Part shown: positions 48,003 through 57,711 of the stretch, piece after piece
Layout of the letters: every line of letters begins with the position of its first letter
Numbering within the stretch: position 1 is the stretch's first letter
Assembly: GCF_900230185.1 (NCBI RefSeq)
Contig: NZ_OCSR01000001.1
Location: 1,116,001 to 1,180,000, forward strand
DNA from: Burkholderia sp. OK233
Lineage (GTDB): Bacteria > Pseudomonadota > Gammaproteobacteria > Burkholderiales > Burkholderiaceae
Length of the DNA stretch: 64,000 bases
Direction: 5' to 3'
Notes under the pieces: model-generated
Seen by the model: only the letters and a program-made list of their open reading frames with translations
Databases searched by the model: none
Told to the model about the DNA's origin: nothing
Translations under genes and position numbers: made by a program

Positions 48003-48029
48003 TTGATCGGTCACGCAAATGCGATCAAT
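48002..48029. promoter_or_regulatory. Imperfect dyad next to the Nit1C promoter, probable second MocR site
   Basis: ATTGATCG at 48002-48009 and CGATCAAT at 48022-48029 face each other across 12 bases; the right part AATGCGATCAAT (48018-48029) is identical to an arm of the large palindrome at 48210-48243. The left half touches the -24 element of the sigma-54 promoter. Confidence 0.65.
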
Positions 48030-48209
48030 CGGCAATCAATTCCGCCTTGATTCGACATGCGACTCGAAAAATTTTTAGGCGCGAAGGTTGCATACAGCCG
48101 GGACGTCGCGGGCAATCCCCCCGACCCCGCGATATCGCACCAGTCAAGTGCGATTTGCCTGCCGGGACGAGTCGGCGTGGTGCACTCATTCACCACAGAC
48201 GATCAATCC

Positions 48210-48243
48210 GATCATTGATCGCATTCGAATGCGATCAATGATC
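48210..48243. promoter_or_regulatory. 34-bp perfect palindrome upstream of the MocR gene
   Basis: The left arm GATCATTGATCGCATTC (48210-48226) is exactly complementary to 48227-48243, with no spacer. It ends 24 bp before the mocR start, so it is very likely the autoregulatory operator. An extra half site CGATCAATCCG lies at 48200-48210. Confidence 0.85.
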
Positions 48244-48267
48244 ATCACCCCCAGCCGAAGGCTATCG

Positions 48268-49659
48268 ATGAGCAGCCCGACACATCACTGGATCAAACGC
48301 CTCGCCGACACCCGCAAGCCGGCCTACCTCGCGATTCCCGATCTGATCGAAGAAGATCTCGCCACCGGCCGCCTGCGTCCACGCGACCGCTTGCCGGGAC
48401 TGCGCGATCTGGCCGAAGAACTCGCGCTGAACTACACGACGGTGGCGCGCGCGTATGCGGAAGCGCGCAAGCGCGGCCTGCTCGATTCGCGCGCGGGTAG
48501 CGGCACCTTCGTGCGTGGCCGAACCGCTACCTTGCCGCTCGCCGGTGGCAGCAGCATCGAGATGTCGATGAATACGCCACCCGAACCGCCCGATTACGCG
48601 GCCCGTTTGCGCGACTCGGCAGCGCGACTGATGAGCGGCAGCGATCCGTACCAGTTGCTGCGCTATCAGGACTTCGGCGGCTCGGCTGCCGACAAGGACG
48701 CGGGTGCCGAATGGCTGAAGCGTCGCGTGCCGCACTGTGACGCGCAGAACGTGCTGGTGTGCCCCGGTATTCATAGCGCGCTGGTGGCGCTCGTCTCGCA
48801 GTTGGCGCGGCCCGGCGGCACGATCTGTCTCGACACGCTGGCTTACCCCGGCATCAAGGCAATTGCCGCGCAGCTCGGCGTGCGTCTGCAAGCTCTGCCG
48901 CGTGACGACGAAGGCCCGCTCGCGCACGCCTTCGAAGCGCTCTGTAAAACCGATAAACCAAGCGCGTTCTATTGCAATCCGACGCTGCAGAATCCGAGCA
49001 CGCTCACGCTCACGCACAAACGGCGCGAGGCGCTCGCCGACGTCGCGTTGCGCTACAGCGTTCCGATCATCGAAGACGATGCGTATGCGATGCTGCCGCA
49101 GAGTGCGCCCGATGCGCTCGCGAGTTTCGCGCCCGAACTGACCTACTACGTGACGGGTTTATCGAAGAGTCTCGGCGCCGGTTTGCGGGTCGCGCATCTG
49201 CACGCGCCAACCGCTAGGCAAACGCAACGCCTGGCCGGCGCGTTGCGCGCGACAACGGTGATGGCGAGTCCGTTCACAGTCACGCTCGCAACACAATGGC
49301 TCGTCGACGGCACCGCGCTCGATATGCTCAACGCGATCCGCAATGAATCGCGCGCACGCCAGGCGATTGCATCGCGCGTGCTCGAAGCGTGGCCTTACGG
49401 AGCCCACGCGGATGGCTTTCATTTGTGGTTGCCGGTGCCGGCCGAGAGCGGCTGGAGTGCTTCCGAACTCGCATTGCAGTTGCGCAACCAGGGCATCGCC
49501 GCCGTTGCGGGGGCGGCGTTTTCCACCGATGGCAATCCGCCGAACGCAATGCGTGTGTGCCTCGGTGGCTCAAAGACGCGCGACGAATGCGAAGAGGCAC
49601 TGCGCATCGTGGGTGAAACACTCGACCATCCTCATCATCTGCATTCTCCGGTGATGTGA
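48268..49659 (+). CDS. MocR-family regulator (GntR wHTH plus aminotransferase-like domain)
   Basis: 463 residues from the ATG at 48268. Winged HTH (about 1-80, GRLRPRDRLPGLRDLAEELA and NYTTVARAYAEARKRGLLDS) joined to a fold type I PLP domain with VTGLSKSLGAGLRVAH, in which Lys300 is the PLP lysine. MocR proteins use PLP as cofactor or sensor of amines and amino acids. Divergent from Nit1C with matching palindromes on both sides of the gap, so it is the likely local regulator. Confidence 0.93.
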   Translation: MSSPTHHWIKRLADTRKPAYLAIPDLIEEDLATGRLRPRDRLPGLRDLAEELALNYTTVARAYAEARKRGLLDSRAGSGTFVRGRTATLPLAGGSSIEMSMNTPPEPPDYAARLRDSAARLMSGSDPYQLLRYQDFGGSAADKDAGAEWLKRRVPHCDAQNVLVCPGIHSALVALVSQLARPGGTICLDTLAYPGIKAIAAQLGVRLQALPRDDEGPLAHAFEALCKTDKPSAFYCNPTLQNPSTLTLTHKRREALADVALRYSVPIIEDDAYAMLPQSAPDALASFAPELTYYVTGLSKSLGAGLRVAHLHAPTARQTQRLAGALRATTVMASPFTVTLATQWLVDGTALDMLNAIRNESRARQAIASRVLEAWPYGAHADGFHLWLPVPAESGWSASELALQLRNQGIAAVAGAAFSTDGNPPNAMRVCLGGSKTRDECEEALRIVGETLDHPHHLHSPVM

Positions 49660-49946
49660 AACCATCTGCGCGCATCGACATATAGCGTCGTACGCGGCGT
49701 TATTGTCATACGAATACAGCGCCGCGCAACCCGCTGTCGGGGCGCTGTTTCGGCATCCATTGAAAAGCCCGCATCGCGCGAAAGAGTGTGTAGCATCGCG
49801 CCGCGCCGCCACGAGCGGCGTTGCCGGTCGCCGTCAGAAACTGAAAGCATTACCTGCTCAAGTCCCCACTGCCGGCGCCGTATACCGCGTATGAGGCCCC
49901 CGCCTCACCGACTACGGCTCACTGCTTACTCCGAAAGACTCCCAAC

Positions 49947-51746
49947 ATGTTCTCCTCCATTCGCGCGCGCATCGTCGCCCTGTGCGTCGCCATCGTTGTG
50001 GTCGCGCTCGCTGCTAACGCGGTTCTCAACTATGTCGTTGCCAGCTCGTACAACGCCGATGCGATCGAAAGCAGTTTGAACGCTGTCGAAAATGGTCATG
50101 CAGACGGTATCGTAGATTGGATCGCCTCCAATAGTCAGATGATCAACTCGCTGCAGGACGCAGTGCTGCAACCCGATCCGTCCGCCGCGTTGAAGCAGAT
50201 CGCCGCAGCCGGCAAGTTCACCAACGTGTACGTCGGCTACGCGGACAAGACGGCGAAGTTCTCGGACCCGACTGGCATTCCGCCCGACTACGATCCGACC
50301 GGGCGCCCCTGGCACAAGCAGGCCGCCGCAGCGGGCAAGCCGGTGGTGACACCGCCCTATGTGGACGTGGGCTCGGGCAAGCTGGTGGTCGCATTCGCCG
50401 CGCCCGTGGTACGCGACGGCGTGGTGAAAGGCGTGGTGTCCGGCGACGTGGCCATGGACAGCGTGATTGCCAACGTCAAGGCGATTCATCCGACACCCGC
50501 GAGCTTCGGCATGTTGATCGACGCGAGCGGACATATCGTCGCGCACCCGGATGCGAAGCTAACCTTGAAGCCGGTATCGGACCTCGCACCCGCGCTCACC
50601 AGCGACAAGCTGGCCGCACTCCTCAGCGCCGAACACCCTGTCGAAGTCGACGTGAGCGGCAGCACGAAGCTGCTGCGCGCCGAGGCCATTCCCGGCACCG
50701 ACTGGTACGCGGTCGTCGCGCTCGACAAATCGGAAGCAACGGCCGGCATGCGATCGCTGTTGACCGCTTCGATCATCGCTTTGATCGTGATTGCAGCTAT
50801 CGCCGCCGCCATCGTGGCCGCGGTCACCGCCGTGTCATTCCAACGCCTCTCAAAAGTACGCGATGCGATGGACGCGATCGGCTCGGGCGACGGTGATCTG
50901 ACGCAACGTCTGCCGGCCGTCGGCAACGACGAAGTCGCGCAGATCGCGCGCTCGTTCAACACCTTCATCGACAAACTCAGCCACGTGATGCGCCAGATTC
51001 GCGATGCCAGCGAATCGGTGCGCGTGGCCGCCAATGAAATCGCTGCGGGCAATGTCGATCTGTCGGGCCGCACCGAATCCGCAGCGGCCAGCCTGCAACA
51101 GACGGCGGCGTCGATGGAAGAAATCACTTCGACGGTCACGCAATCGGCGAGCGCCGCGAAGCAGGCCGACGATACCGCCGTGTCCGCGTCGCAGGTTGCC
51201 TCGCGTGGTGGCGTAGTGATCTCCGAAGTGATTACGACGATGCGCGAGATCGAACACGCATCGGTGAAGATCTCGGACATCATCGGCGTGATCGACGGCA
51301 TTGCATTCCAGACCAACATTCTCGCGTTGAACGCGGCGGTGGAAGCGGCGCGCGCCGGCGAACAGGGCCGCGGATTCGCGGTGGTCGCCGGCGAAGTGCG
51401 TAGCCTCGCGCAACGCAGCGCGCAGGCCGCGAAGGAAATCAAGGCGCTGATCGAAGCAACCGTGGCGAGCGTGACTTCCGGTTCGGGCCAGGTGCGCCAG
51501 GCCGGCGAGACGATGACGGAGATCGTCAGCAACGTCGCCAACGTGACCACGATCATTTCCGAAATCACCCAGGCGGCCAACGAGCAAACGCGCGGGATTC
51601 AGGAAGTGAACCGCGCAGTCAGCCAACTCGACGAAATGGTTCAGCAGAACGCCGCGCTGGTGGAGGAATCCACAGCGGCCGCCGCCGCGTTGCAAAGCCA
51701 GGCCGTGAGTCTTGCCAGTGCCGTGACGCAATTCAAGCTGGACTAA
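49947..51746 (+). CDS. Methyl-accepting chemotaxis protein with dCache sensor
   Basis: 599 residues. Membrane segment at 10-30, periplasmic dCache domain (about 35-270), second membrane segment (about 275-300), HAMP and a cytoplasmic signalling domain with tip [20 protein letters not shown]. The sensor has Y-x4-R-x-W (DYDPTGRPW) and a later VSGDVAMD, which match the amino-acid-binding dCache motif except for a His after the Trp region. Probably senses an amino acid or related ligand. No NWETF-like tail. Precedes a second receptor by 21 bp. Confidence 0.93.
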   Translation: MFSSIRARIVALCVAIVVVALAANAVLNYVVASSYNADAIESSLNAVENGHADGIVDWIASNSQMINSLQDAVLQPDPSAALKQIAAAGKFTNVYVGYADKTAKFSDPTGIPPDYDPTGRPWHKQAAAAGKPVVTPPYVDVGSGKLVVAFAAPVVRDGVVKGVVSGDVAMDSVIANVKAIHPTPASFGMLIDASGHIVAHPDAKLTLKPVSDLAPALTSDKLAALLSAEHPVEVDVSGSTKLLRAEAIPGTDWYAVVALDKSEATAGMRSLLTASIIALIVIAAIAAAIVAAVTAVSFQRLSKVRDAMDAIGSGDGDLTQRLPAVGNDEVAQIARSFNTFIDKLSHVMRQIRDASESVRVAANEIAAGNVDLSGRTESAAASLQQTAASMEEITSTVTQSASAAKQADDTAVSASQVASRGGVVISEVITTMREIEHASVKISDIIGVIDGIAFQTNILALNAAVEAARAGEQGRGFAVVAGEVRSLAQRSAQAAKEIKALIEATVASVTSGSGQVRQAGETMTEIVSNVANVTTIISEITQAANEQTRGIQEVNRAVSQLDEMVQQNAALVEESTAAAAALQSQAVSLASAVTQFKLD

Positions 51747-51767
51747 GGTACACAAAAGGAAATCGCA

Positions 51768-53351
51768 GTGACGCTCTATAGAAACCTGAAGATCGCCGTC
51801 AAGTTGGCGCTGCTCGGTGCGGTGCTGCTCGCCGCAACGATGGTGGTGGGCCTTGAAGGGTGGCATGCATTGTCGAATACGCATGCACTGCAAATCCAGT
51901 CCGCGCAAACGCTCAGCCAATACGCGCAAGCCGCCGACACGGCGCGCGTCGCGCAGGTCGAATTCAAGAAGCAGGTGCAGGAATGGAAGGACCTGTTGCT
52001 GCGCGGCGCCGACCCGGCTGCGTTCGCCAAGTATCGTGAGGCCTTCAGCAAGGAAAGCGGCACGACGCACGCTGCCCTGCTGCGTCTGAAGGACCAGTTG
52101 AGTGCATTGGGCGCCAACGTCGACGGCGTCGACAAGGCGCTCGCTACGCACGCCTCGTTGCAGGACAGTTACCTCGACGCGCTCAAGCATTACGACACGG
52201 CCGATCCGAATACGGCGCACGTCGTCGACGGCCTGGTCAAAGGCATCGACCGCGCGCCAACCGCCGCTATCGACGACATCGTCGCCCTGGTAATGCAGCA
52301 GGCGCAAGACTCCAGCGTGCGCACGGGCGAGGCCGCAGAACACGCGTACACGCTCGCCTGCGTGCTGCTGCTGTCAGTCGTGACCTGCTCGCTCGGCATA
52401 GGCACCTTCGCGGTCTGGTTCCTGAGCCGCAGCATCACGTTGCCGGTCAGGCAGGCGGTGGGGGTCGCGCAAGCGGTTGCGGCAGGCGATCTGCGCGCCG
52501 ATGTCGTCGTCGTGAGCCGCGACGAAACCGGTCAATTGCTGGTCGCGCTCAACGAAATGAATCAACGCTTGCGGCACATCGTCAGCGAGATTCGTGAAGG
52601 CGCGCACACGATCTCTTCAGCGACGCAGGAAATCGCCGCCGGCAACCTCGACCTCTCGGCGCGCACGGAGCAACAGGCCGCCTCCCTCGAAGAAACCGCC
52701 GCGTCGATGCAGCATTTCACCGATTCGGTTCAGCGCAACGCCAGCAACGCACGCGAGGCCACCACGCTAGCGCAAACCGCGGCGCAAGCGGCACGCGACG
52801 GCGGTGTTGTGATGACCGATGCCGTACGCACCATGGGCCAGATCGACGCGGCGTCCAAGCGTATCGTCGACATCATCGCGGTGGTCGAAGCGATCGCCGC
52901 ACAGACCAATATTCTGGCGCTCAACGCAGCGGTTGAAGCAGCGCGTGCCGGCACGCAGGGACGCGGTTTCGCAGTCGTCGCGAGTGAAGTGCGCAGCCTC
53001 GCCCAACGCTCGGCCGATGCCGCGCGTGAGATCAAGGCGCTGATTCGCGAATCGGTGGCCACGATCGACGCCGGCACACAGTTGATCAACCACGCAAGCA
53101 ATACGATGGACGGCGTGGTGCAAAGCGCGGGCAGCGTGACGCGTATCGTCGAGGCGATCGCGACGGCCAGCGTCGATCAGGCAGCGGGTATTGCGGAGGT
53201 GAACGATGCGGTCACGCAGATGGATCAGGTGACGCAGAGTAATGCGGCTTTGGTGGAGCAGGCGGCTGCGGCGGCCGATGCGGTGCAGAGCAAGGCGTCG
53301 GGGCTGGTGCAAAGTGTGAGTTTCTTCCGGATTGGTGTGGCGGCTTCCTGA
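51768..53351 (+). CDS. Methyl-accepting chemotaxis protein with helical-bundle sensor
   Basis: 527 residues starting at GTG 51768, preceded by AAAAGGA. Two membrane segments (about 12-32 and 188-212) enclose an all-helical periplasmic domain, unlike the beta-rich sensor of its neighbour. HAMP is followed by the signalling domain with [20 protein letters not shown]. Likely translated from the same mRNA as the first receptor. Ligand unknown. The 3' end shows G/T-biased codon use. Confidence 0.93.
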   Translation: MTLYRNLKIAVKLALLGAVLLAATMVVGLEGWHALSNTHALQIQSAQTLSQYAQAADTARVAQVEFKKQVQEWKDLLLRGADPAAFAKYREAFSKESGTTHAALLRLKDQLSALGANVDGVDKALATHASLQDSYLDALKHYDTADPNTAHVVDGLVKGIDRAPTAAIDDIVALVMQQAQDSSVRTGEAAEHAYTLACVLLLSVVTCSLGIGTFAVWFLSRSITLPVRQAVGVAQAVAAGDLRADVVVVSRDETGQLLVALNEMNQRLRHIVSEIREGAHTISSATQEIAAGNLDLSARTEQQAASLEETAASMQHFTDSVQRNASNAREATTLAQTAAQAARDGGVVMTDAVRTMGQIDAASKRIVDIIAVVEAIAAQTNILALNAAVEAARAGTQGRGFAVVASEVRSLAQRSADAAREIKALIRESVATIDAGTQLINHASNTMDGVVQSAGSVTRIVEAIATASVDQAAGIAEVNDAVTQMDQVTQSNAALVEQAAAAADAVQSKASGLVQSVSFFRIGVAAS

Positions 53352-53732
53352 TTAAGATTCGAAGTCGAGGCCGCCGAGTAGTACCGTCGGCTCGGCCTGG
53401 GTGTGCGAGACGAAATCCAGTTCGCGTACGTGGCGCCAGGCTTCGAGCTTGCGGGGTAATGCGGCTAGGTAGCCGGCGAAGCGGGCTGGGCCTTCTGTAC
53501 CCATCAGGCGTTCGATTTCGTCGCTGTCCCAGGTTAGGAACAGGTTCAACGGATGTGCGTAGTGGCGGAGGTCTTCGATCGGCGTTGCGTGGATCCGCAC
53601 GCGGGTGGGGTGGCCGTGGCCGCCGTATGGGAGTACTTCTGTGTGCACTGTCGTGGCGAAACAGGCAGCGATTGCTTCGGCGATGCGAGGTGCGAACTGT
53701 TCGTCGAAACGGGTTGCATTCTCTGGACGCAT
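53352..53732 (-). CDS. Small conserved protein, DUF5594-like
   Basis: 126 residues from the ATG at 53732, preceded by GGAGAC. No signal peptide or membrane segment. Segments VLPYGGHGHPTRVRIHATP and HPLNLFLTWDSDEIERLM look conserved; I associate them with the Burkholderia DUF5594 family, with moderate certainty. Function unknown. Its stop abuts the stop of the convergent chemoreceptor gene. A longer frame upstream runs through the dispersed repeat and is not real. Confidence 0.78.
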   Translation of the reverse strand: MRPENATRFDEQFAPRIAEAIAACFATTVHTEVLPYGGHGHPTRVRIHATPIEDLRHYAHPLNLFLTWDSDEIERLMGTEGPARFAGYLAALPRKLEAWRHVRELDFVSHTQAEPTVLLGGLDFES

Positions 53733-54219
53733 TTTTTGTCTCCGACGGTTTTGTGTGGTTGATGGGGCAATCGTAGCATGTGGGATCGGACGCGTTCGCT
53801 GAGGCTGTGGTGGGGGGCTTTTCTTGATCTGTTTGTCTGCGCGGCGCTTGTTTGTCAGTGTTCTTATGGCGTTGGGCTTTCCTTGATCTGGCTTTGGTGC
53901 CTTTCCTTGAATTGTTTGTGGTCTATTAGCGTTGCCCCTGTGCGGGGCGGCACTTACTTTCTTTGCCGCCGCAAAGAAAGATAAGCAAAGAAAGCGGCTC
54001 AAACCGCTCATGCTAAGCGGGAACCGTGGTCTGCTGCGGGTAGTGGTGCATCTGGAATCCGTGTTCTCGCACATTCCGCGCTAGTGACAAAGGAGTCATC
54101 AGCTCCCACTCCGCACTGCGTGCGTCGCGGACGGGTCTGCATGGGAAACCATAGCCGTTGGTTTGCGCCGTGGGTTGTTGTCGCCGGTTCATTGGCATGA
54201 GGCGACCGCAGCCGCGTAG
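53733..54219. other. Intergenic region with strong strand skew and repeat copy 2
   Basis: 487 bases without a gene. 53761-53880 is extremely G/T-rich on the plus strand (hand count G 46, T 42, C 21, A 11). From 53878 it holds repeat copy 2. The remainder (54131-54219) contains nothing recognisable. Confidence 0.8.
53878..54130 (+). repeat. Dispersed intergenic repeat, copy 2
   Basis: Same sequence family and orientation as 10746-11010, with scattered substitutions and small indels. Keeps the GCCCC-GGGGC hairpin and a slightly imperfect version of the long stem (CTTACTTTCTTTGC at 53953-53966 with GCAAAGAAAGATAAG at 53971-53985). Ends near CTCCGCACTGCGTGCG, as in copy 1. Confidence 0.9.
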
Positions 54220-55563
54220 TCAGATCGAGCGCTGCGTTTCACGTTCGGGCAAGCTCCCCATGACGGCTTCGCCCTCCTCCGCGACAACCGCGCTGGACGT
54301 GACAACAGCTCTCGTCAACGCCGCCTTCAGCATGTCGCAATCCAGCTCCTTCTCCCACGCCGCAATCACGATCGATGCCACACCGTTGCCCATCGTATTG
54401 GTCAGCGCACGGCACTCGGACATGAAACGGTCGATGCCGAGAATCAGCACCATCGCCGCCACCGGCACGGTCGGCACAACCGAAAGACTCGCGGCCAGCG
54501 TGATAAAGCCTGCCCCTGTAACGCCGGTCGAACCCTTCGAGGTCAGCATCGTCACCGCCAGCAACGTGATCTCCTGAGCAATCGTCAAATGGGTGTTGGT
54601 GGCCTGCGCGAGAAATAGCACCGCGAGCGTCATGTAGATATTGGTGCCGTCGAGATTGAACGAGTAACCCGTCGGCACGACCAGCCCGACGATCCCGCGA
54701 GAGCACCCGAGCCGTTCGAGCTTTTCCATCAGCTGTGGCAACGCCGCTTCGGATGTCGACGTGCCGAGCACGATCAGCAGTTCGTCCTTGATATACACGA
54801 CGAAGCGCCACAGGCTGAAACCGCATGCCCGCGCAATCAGACCGAGCCCGCACGAGACGAACAGGAATGCGGTCAGATAGAACGTGCCGATCAGTTTCAT
54901 CATTGGCAGCAAGGAGACGATGCCGTATTTGCCGATCGTGAACGCGATGGCGCCGAACGCGCCGATTGGCGCGAGGCTAGTAATCATGCGCACAATGCGA
55001 AAGAACGTTTTCGACAGCAGTTCGATCAACCCGATAACTGGTTTTGCGGGTTCACCCATCACCGCGAGCGCCGTGCCGAACAGCATGGCGATCAGCAGCA
55101 CCGGCAGAATATCGCCCTGCGTGAACGCTCCGATGAACGTCTCTGGGATGATGCGCATGAAGAAGCCCGCGAGCCCTTCGCCGTGTGCGGCTTGCGCGGC
55201 GTAACTGGATACTGCGCCGGCGTCGAGTGTGGCGGGATCGACGTTAAAACCCGCGCCAGGTTTCAGCACGTGCGCGGCCAGCAAGCCGATGGCGAGCGCG
55301 AGTGTCGACACCACTTCGAAATACAGCAACGCTTTGCCGCCCACGCGGCCGACCTTGCGCATATCGTGCATGCTGGCGATGCCGGTCACAACGGTGCAAA
55401 AGATCACCGGGCTGATGATCATGCGCACGAGTTTGATGAACGCGTCGCCGAGCGGTTTCATCGCCACTGCATCCGCCGGCAGGAAATGGCCCACGATCAC
55501 ACCGACAACGATCGCCACGATCACCTGCACGTACAGCACCTTATAAAGCGGTTTGCGCTTCAT
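54220..55563 (-). CDS. dctA: C4-dicarboxylate transporter, DctA type
   Basis: 447 residues, preceded by GGAGGAGAC. Sodium/proton:dicarboxylate symporter of the DAACS family: [20 protein letters not shown] near the start, [12 protein letters not shown], and the substrate-binding tip [19 protein letters not shown] with [13 protein letters not shown]. Imports succinate, fumarate or malate. Downstream of leuC/leuD-like genes on the same strand, about 100 bp away, so the dehydratase substrate or product may be a dicarboxylate carried by this protein. Confidence 0.93.
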   Translation of the reverse strand: MKRKPLYKVLYVQVIVAIVVGVIVGHFLPADAVAMKPLGDAFIKLVRMIISPVIFCTVVTGIASMHDMRKVGRVGGKALLYFEVVSTLALAIGLLAAHVLKPGAGFNVDPATLDAGAVSSYAAQAAHGEGLAGFFMRIIPETFIGAFTQGDILPVLLIAMLFGTALAVMGEPAKPVIGLIELLSKTFFRIVRMITSLAPIGAFGAIAFTIGKYGIVSLLPMMKLIGTFYLTAFLFVSCGLGLIARACGFSLWRFVVYIKDELLIVLGTSTSEAALPQLMEKLERLGCSRGIVGLVVPTGYSFNLDGTNIYMTLAVLFLAQATNTHLTIAQEITLLAVTMLTSKGSTGVTGAGFITLAASLSVVPTVPVAAMVLILGIDRFMSECRALTNTMGNGVASIVIAAWEKELDCDMLKAALTRAVVTSSAVVAEEGEAVMGSLPERETQRSI

Positions 55564-55639
55564 GTCTCCTCCGTTTTTAAAGGCAAAGCGCGTCCCTTCA
55601 CTTCTGCCGGGGAATCGGTCACACGCGTTTCGGTTGAAT

Positions 55640-55657
55640 GGCGGCGCAAGTGCCGCC
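55640..55657. promoter_or_regulatory. GC hairpin between the leuD-like gene and dctA
   Basis: GGCGGC at 55640-55645 pairs with GCCGCC at 55652-55657 across six bases. It lies in the 101-bp gap; no T run follows, so it may only modulate read-through from the leuCD-like genes into dctA. Confidence 0.35.
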
Positions 55658-55664
55658 GGGGGAT

Positions 55665-56282
55665 TTACAGCACGGCCGCCCAGGGATGCCGTTCGAAATG
55701 GGTCCGCTCGAACGCTTCAATCGCGGGCAGTGAAGCGAGCGTGAGGTCGATGGTGTCCATGCCTTCGATCACCATCTGTTTGTGACGCGCGCCGAGCGGG
55801 AACGTGAACACGCGACCACTGGCGGCCGTAACCATTTGTTGCTCGATGTCGATATGCAGTCGCGCAGCCGGACGTCTCGCAGCGTCATCCAGCAAGACGT
55901 CAACTGCTTCGCGATCCAGTTGCACCAGCAGCAAGCGGTTATTCATCGCGTTCGAATAGAAAATCTCCGCGAAGCTGGGCGCGATCACGGCTTCGAAACC
56001 GAATTGCTGAAGCCCCCACACAGCATGCTCACGACTCGAGCCACAGCCGAAATTCGATCCACCGACCAGGATACGCGCGCCGCGATACGCCGTCTGATTT
56101 AGCACGCAATCCGGGCGCGGCTCGCCTTCAGCGTCGAAACGCAAGTCGTACAGCAAGCCCTCACTCAGCCCGGCCTTGTCGATGATGCGAAGAAACTGCT
56201 TCGGCATGATCTGATCGGTGTCGAGGTTTTCGATCGGCAATGGCGCGGCATTCCCGTCGATTTCCGTAAGTCTCGTTAGCAT
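55665..56282 (-). CDS. leuD: LeuD-like dehydratase small subunit
   Basis: 205 residues. Swivel-domain subunit of the aconitase superfamily with [20 protein letters not shown] and [18 protein letters not shown]. Its ATG overlaps the stop of the leuC-like gene (ATGCTAA), so the two are coupled. Annotated like isopropylmalate isomerase, but the context is not a leucine operon and the large subunit is diverged, so a related hydroxydiacid dehydratase is possible. Confidence 0.85.
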   Translation of the reverse strand: MLTRLTEIDGNAAPLPIENLDTDQIMPKQFLRIIDKAGLSEGLLYDLRFDAEGEPRPDCVLNQTAYRGARILVGGSNFGCGSSREHAVWGLQQFGFEAVIAPSFAEIFYSNAMNNRLLLVQLDREAVDVLLDDAARRPAARLHIDIEQQMVTAASGRVFTFPLGARHKQMVIEGMDTIDLTLASLPAIEAFERTHFERHPWAAVL

Positions 56283-57694
56283 GATTGCGTCTCCAGTGTG
56301 CGGACGTCGGTGATGCGCCCGGTTAGCGCGGCGGCTGCAGCCATCGCAGGGCTCATCAGACGGGTGCGGCCACCGCGCCCTTGACGTCCTTCGAAGTTAC
56401 GATTGGTCGTGGACGCGCAGCGCTCGCCAACTGCAAGAAAATCGTCGTTCATCGCGAGACACATCGAACAGCCCGGCTCACGCCATTCAAAACCGGCATC
56501 ACGCAGCAGCGCCGCAATACCCTCGGCCTCGGCCTGGCGGCGCACACTGCCCGAGCCCGGCACGATCATCGCGCGCACGCCTTGCGCGACGTGCCGCCCT
56601 CGCACGATGGAGGCAACCACGCGCAGATCTTCGATACGTCCATTGGTGCACGAACCGATGAACACACGATCAATCGGCGTGCCCGCAATCGGCTGGTCCG
56701 CATCGAGCCCGATATAGTCAAGCGCGCGGCGCAGCGCGGCGGCGGCCTCTGGCGTCTTTTGCGCGGCTGCACTGGGAATGCGCTGATCGACTGCAATCGC
56801 CTGATCAGGGCTCGTGCCCCATGTTACGAAAGGCGCGATATCGTGGGCATCGAAATGATGTTCGACATCGAAGGCCGCACCGACATCCGATTTCAGTTCG
56901 CGCCAGTCGTTCATGGCAGCAGCCCACGCGGCATCGTCCAGTGACGTTGCGTGCGCGCGGACATAGTCGAACGTGGTCGCGTCGGGTGCGATCAACGCCG
57001 CTCGCGCGCCGGCTTCGACGGTCATGTTGCATAAGGTCATGCGCGCTTCCGCAGACAGCGAGGCGATCGTCGAGCCAGCGAACTCCACCGCATAACCACG
57101 CGCGCCCTGTGCGCCGATGCGGCTGATGATCCACAGGATCACATCCTTCGAAGAAGTGCCGTAGGGCAACGCCCCGTCGATCGTGATGCGCATGGTTTGC
57201 GCCACGCGATAGACCAACGTTTGCGTGGCAAGCACGTGCTCGACCTCCGAGGTGCCGATGCCGAAGCCCAATGCGCCGAGCGCGCCGTACGTAGTCGTGT
57301 GACTATCGCCGCATAGTACGACCATGCCCGGGCGAATCAAACCGCGTTCAGGCGCGACGATATGTTCGATGCCTTGCAGTGGATCGTTCGCCGCGTGCAG
57401 TTCGATGCCGACCTGCTCGCAGTTGCGAGCGAGATTGTTCGCCTGCAACAGTGAAGCGGCATCGCGAATCACGCGCGGCGATTCCGCATGCGTTGAAATG
57501 ATGTGGCTGACCACCGCCAACTGCTGCCGCGGACGACGAACGGGCCGCAGTTTCGCCGCGAGCGCGCTGAACGCCTGGGGGCTCGTGTATTCGTTCATCA
57601 GATGCAAGTCGACATACAGCAGCACGTTTTGCGCATCGATACGCGTGACGACGTGCGAATCGACGAGCTTCTGGTAGATGGTTCGTTTTGACAT
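56276..57694 (-). CDS. leuC: LeuC-like dehydratase large subunit, diverged
   Basis: 472 residues from the ATG at 57694. Aconitase-superfamily 4Fe-4S protein with GSCTNGRIEDLR and PGCSMCLAMN supplying the cluster cysteines. It differs from ordinary LeuC at active-site-region motifs: DHNVST is SHIIST (Ser63, Ile65) and GDSHTATHGAFGALAFG is GDSHTTTYGALGALGFG (Tyr136). Probably acts on a methylmalate- or malate-like hydroxyacid, or is a second isopropylmalate isomerase. Next to a haloacetate dehalogenase and dctA. Confidence 0.85.
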   Translation of the reverse strand: MSKRTIYQKLVDSHVVTRIDAQNVLLYVDLHLMNEYTSPQAFSALAAKLRPVRRPRQQLAVVSHIISTHAESPRVIRDAASLLQANNLARNCEQVGIELHAANDPLQGIEHIVAPERGLIRPGMVVLCGDSHTTTYGALGALGFGIGTSEVEHVLATQTLVYRVAQTMRITIDGALPYGTSSKDVILWIISRIGAQGARGYAVEFAGSTIASLSAEARMTLCNMTVEAGARAALIAPDATTFDYVRAHATSLDDAAWAAAMNDWRELKSDVGAAFDVEHHFDAHDIAPFVTWGTSPDQAIAVDQRIPSAAAQKTPEAAAALRRALDYIGLDADQPIAGTPIDRVFIGSCTNGRIEDLRVVASIVRGRHVAQGVRAMIVPGSGSVRRQAEAEGIAALLRDAGFEWREPGCSMCLAMNDDFLAVGERCASTTNRNFEGRQGRGGRTRLMSPAMAAAAALTGRITDVRTLETQSC

Positions 57695-57711
57695 GATGGA
57701 CCGACCGGCGA

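Noticed and set aside
48177..48194. TGGTG-N8-CACCA dyad as a possible NtrC site near mocR
   Set aside because: The half sites face the wrong way and match the NtrC consensus poorly.
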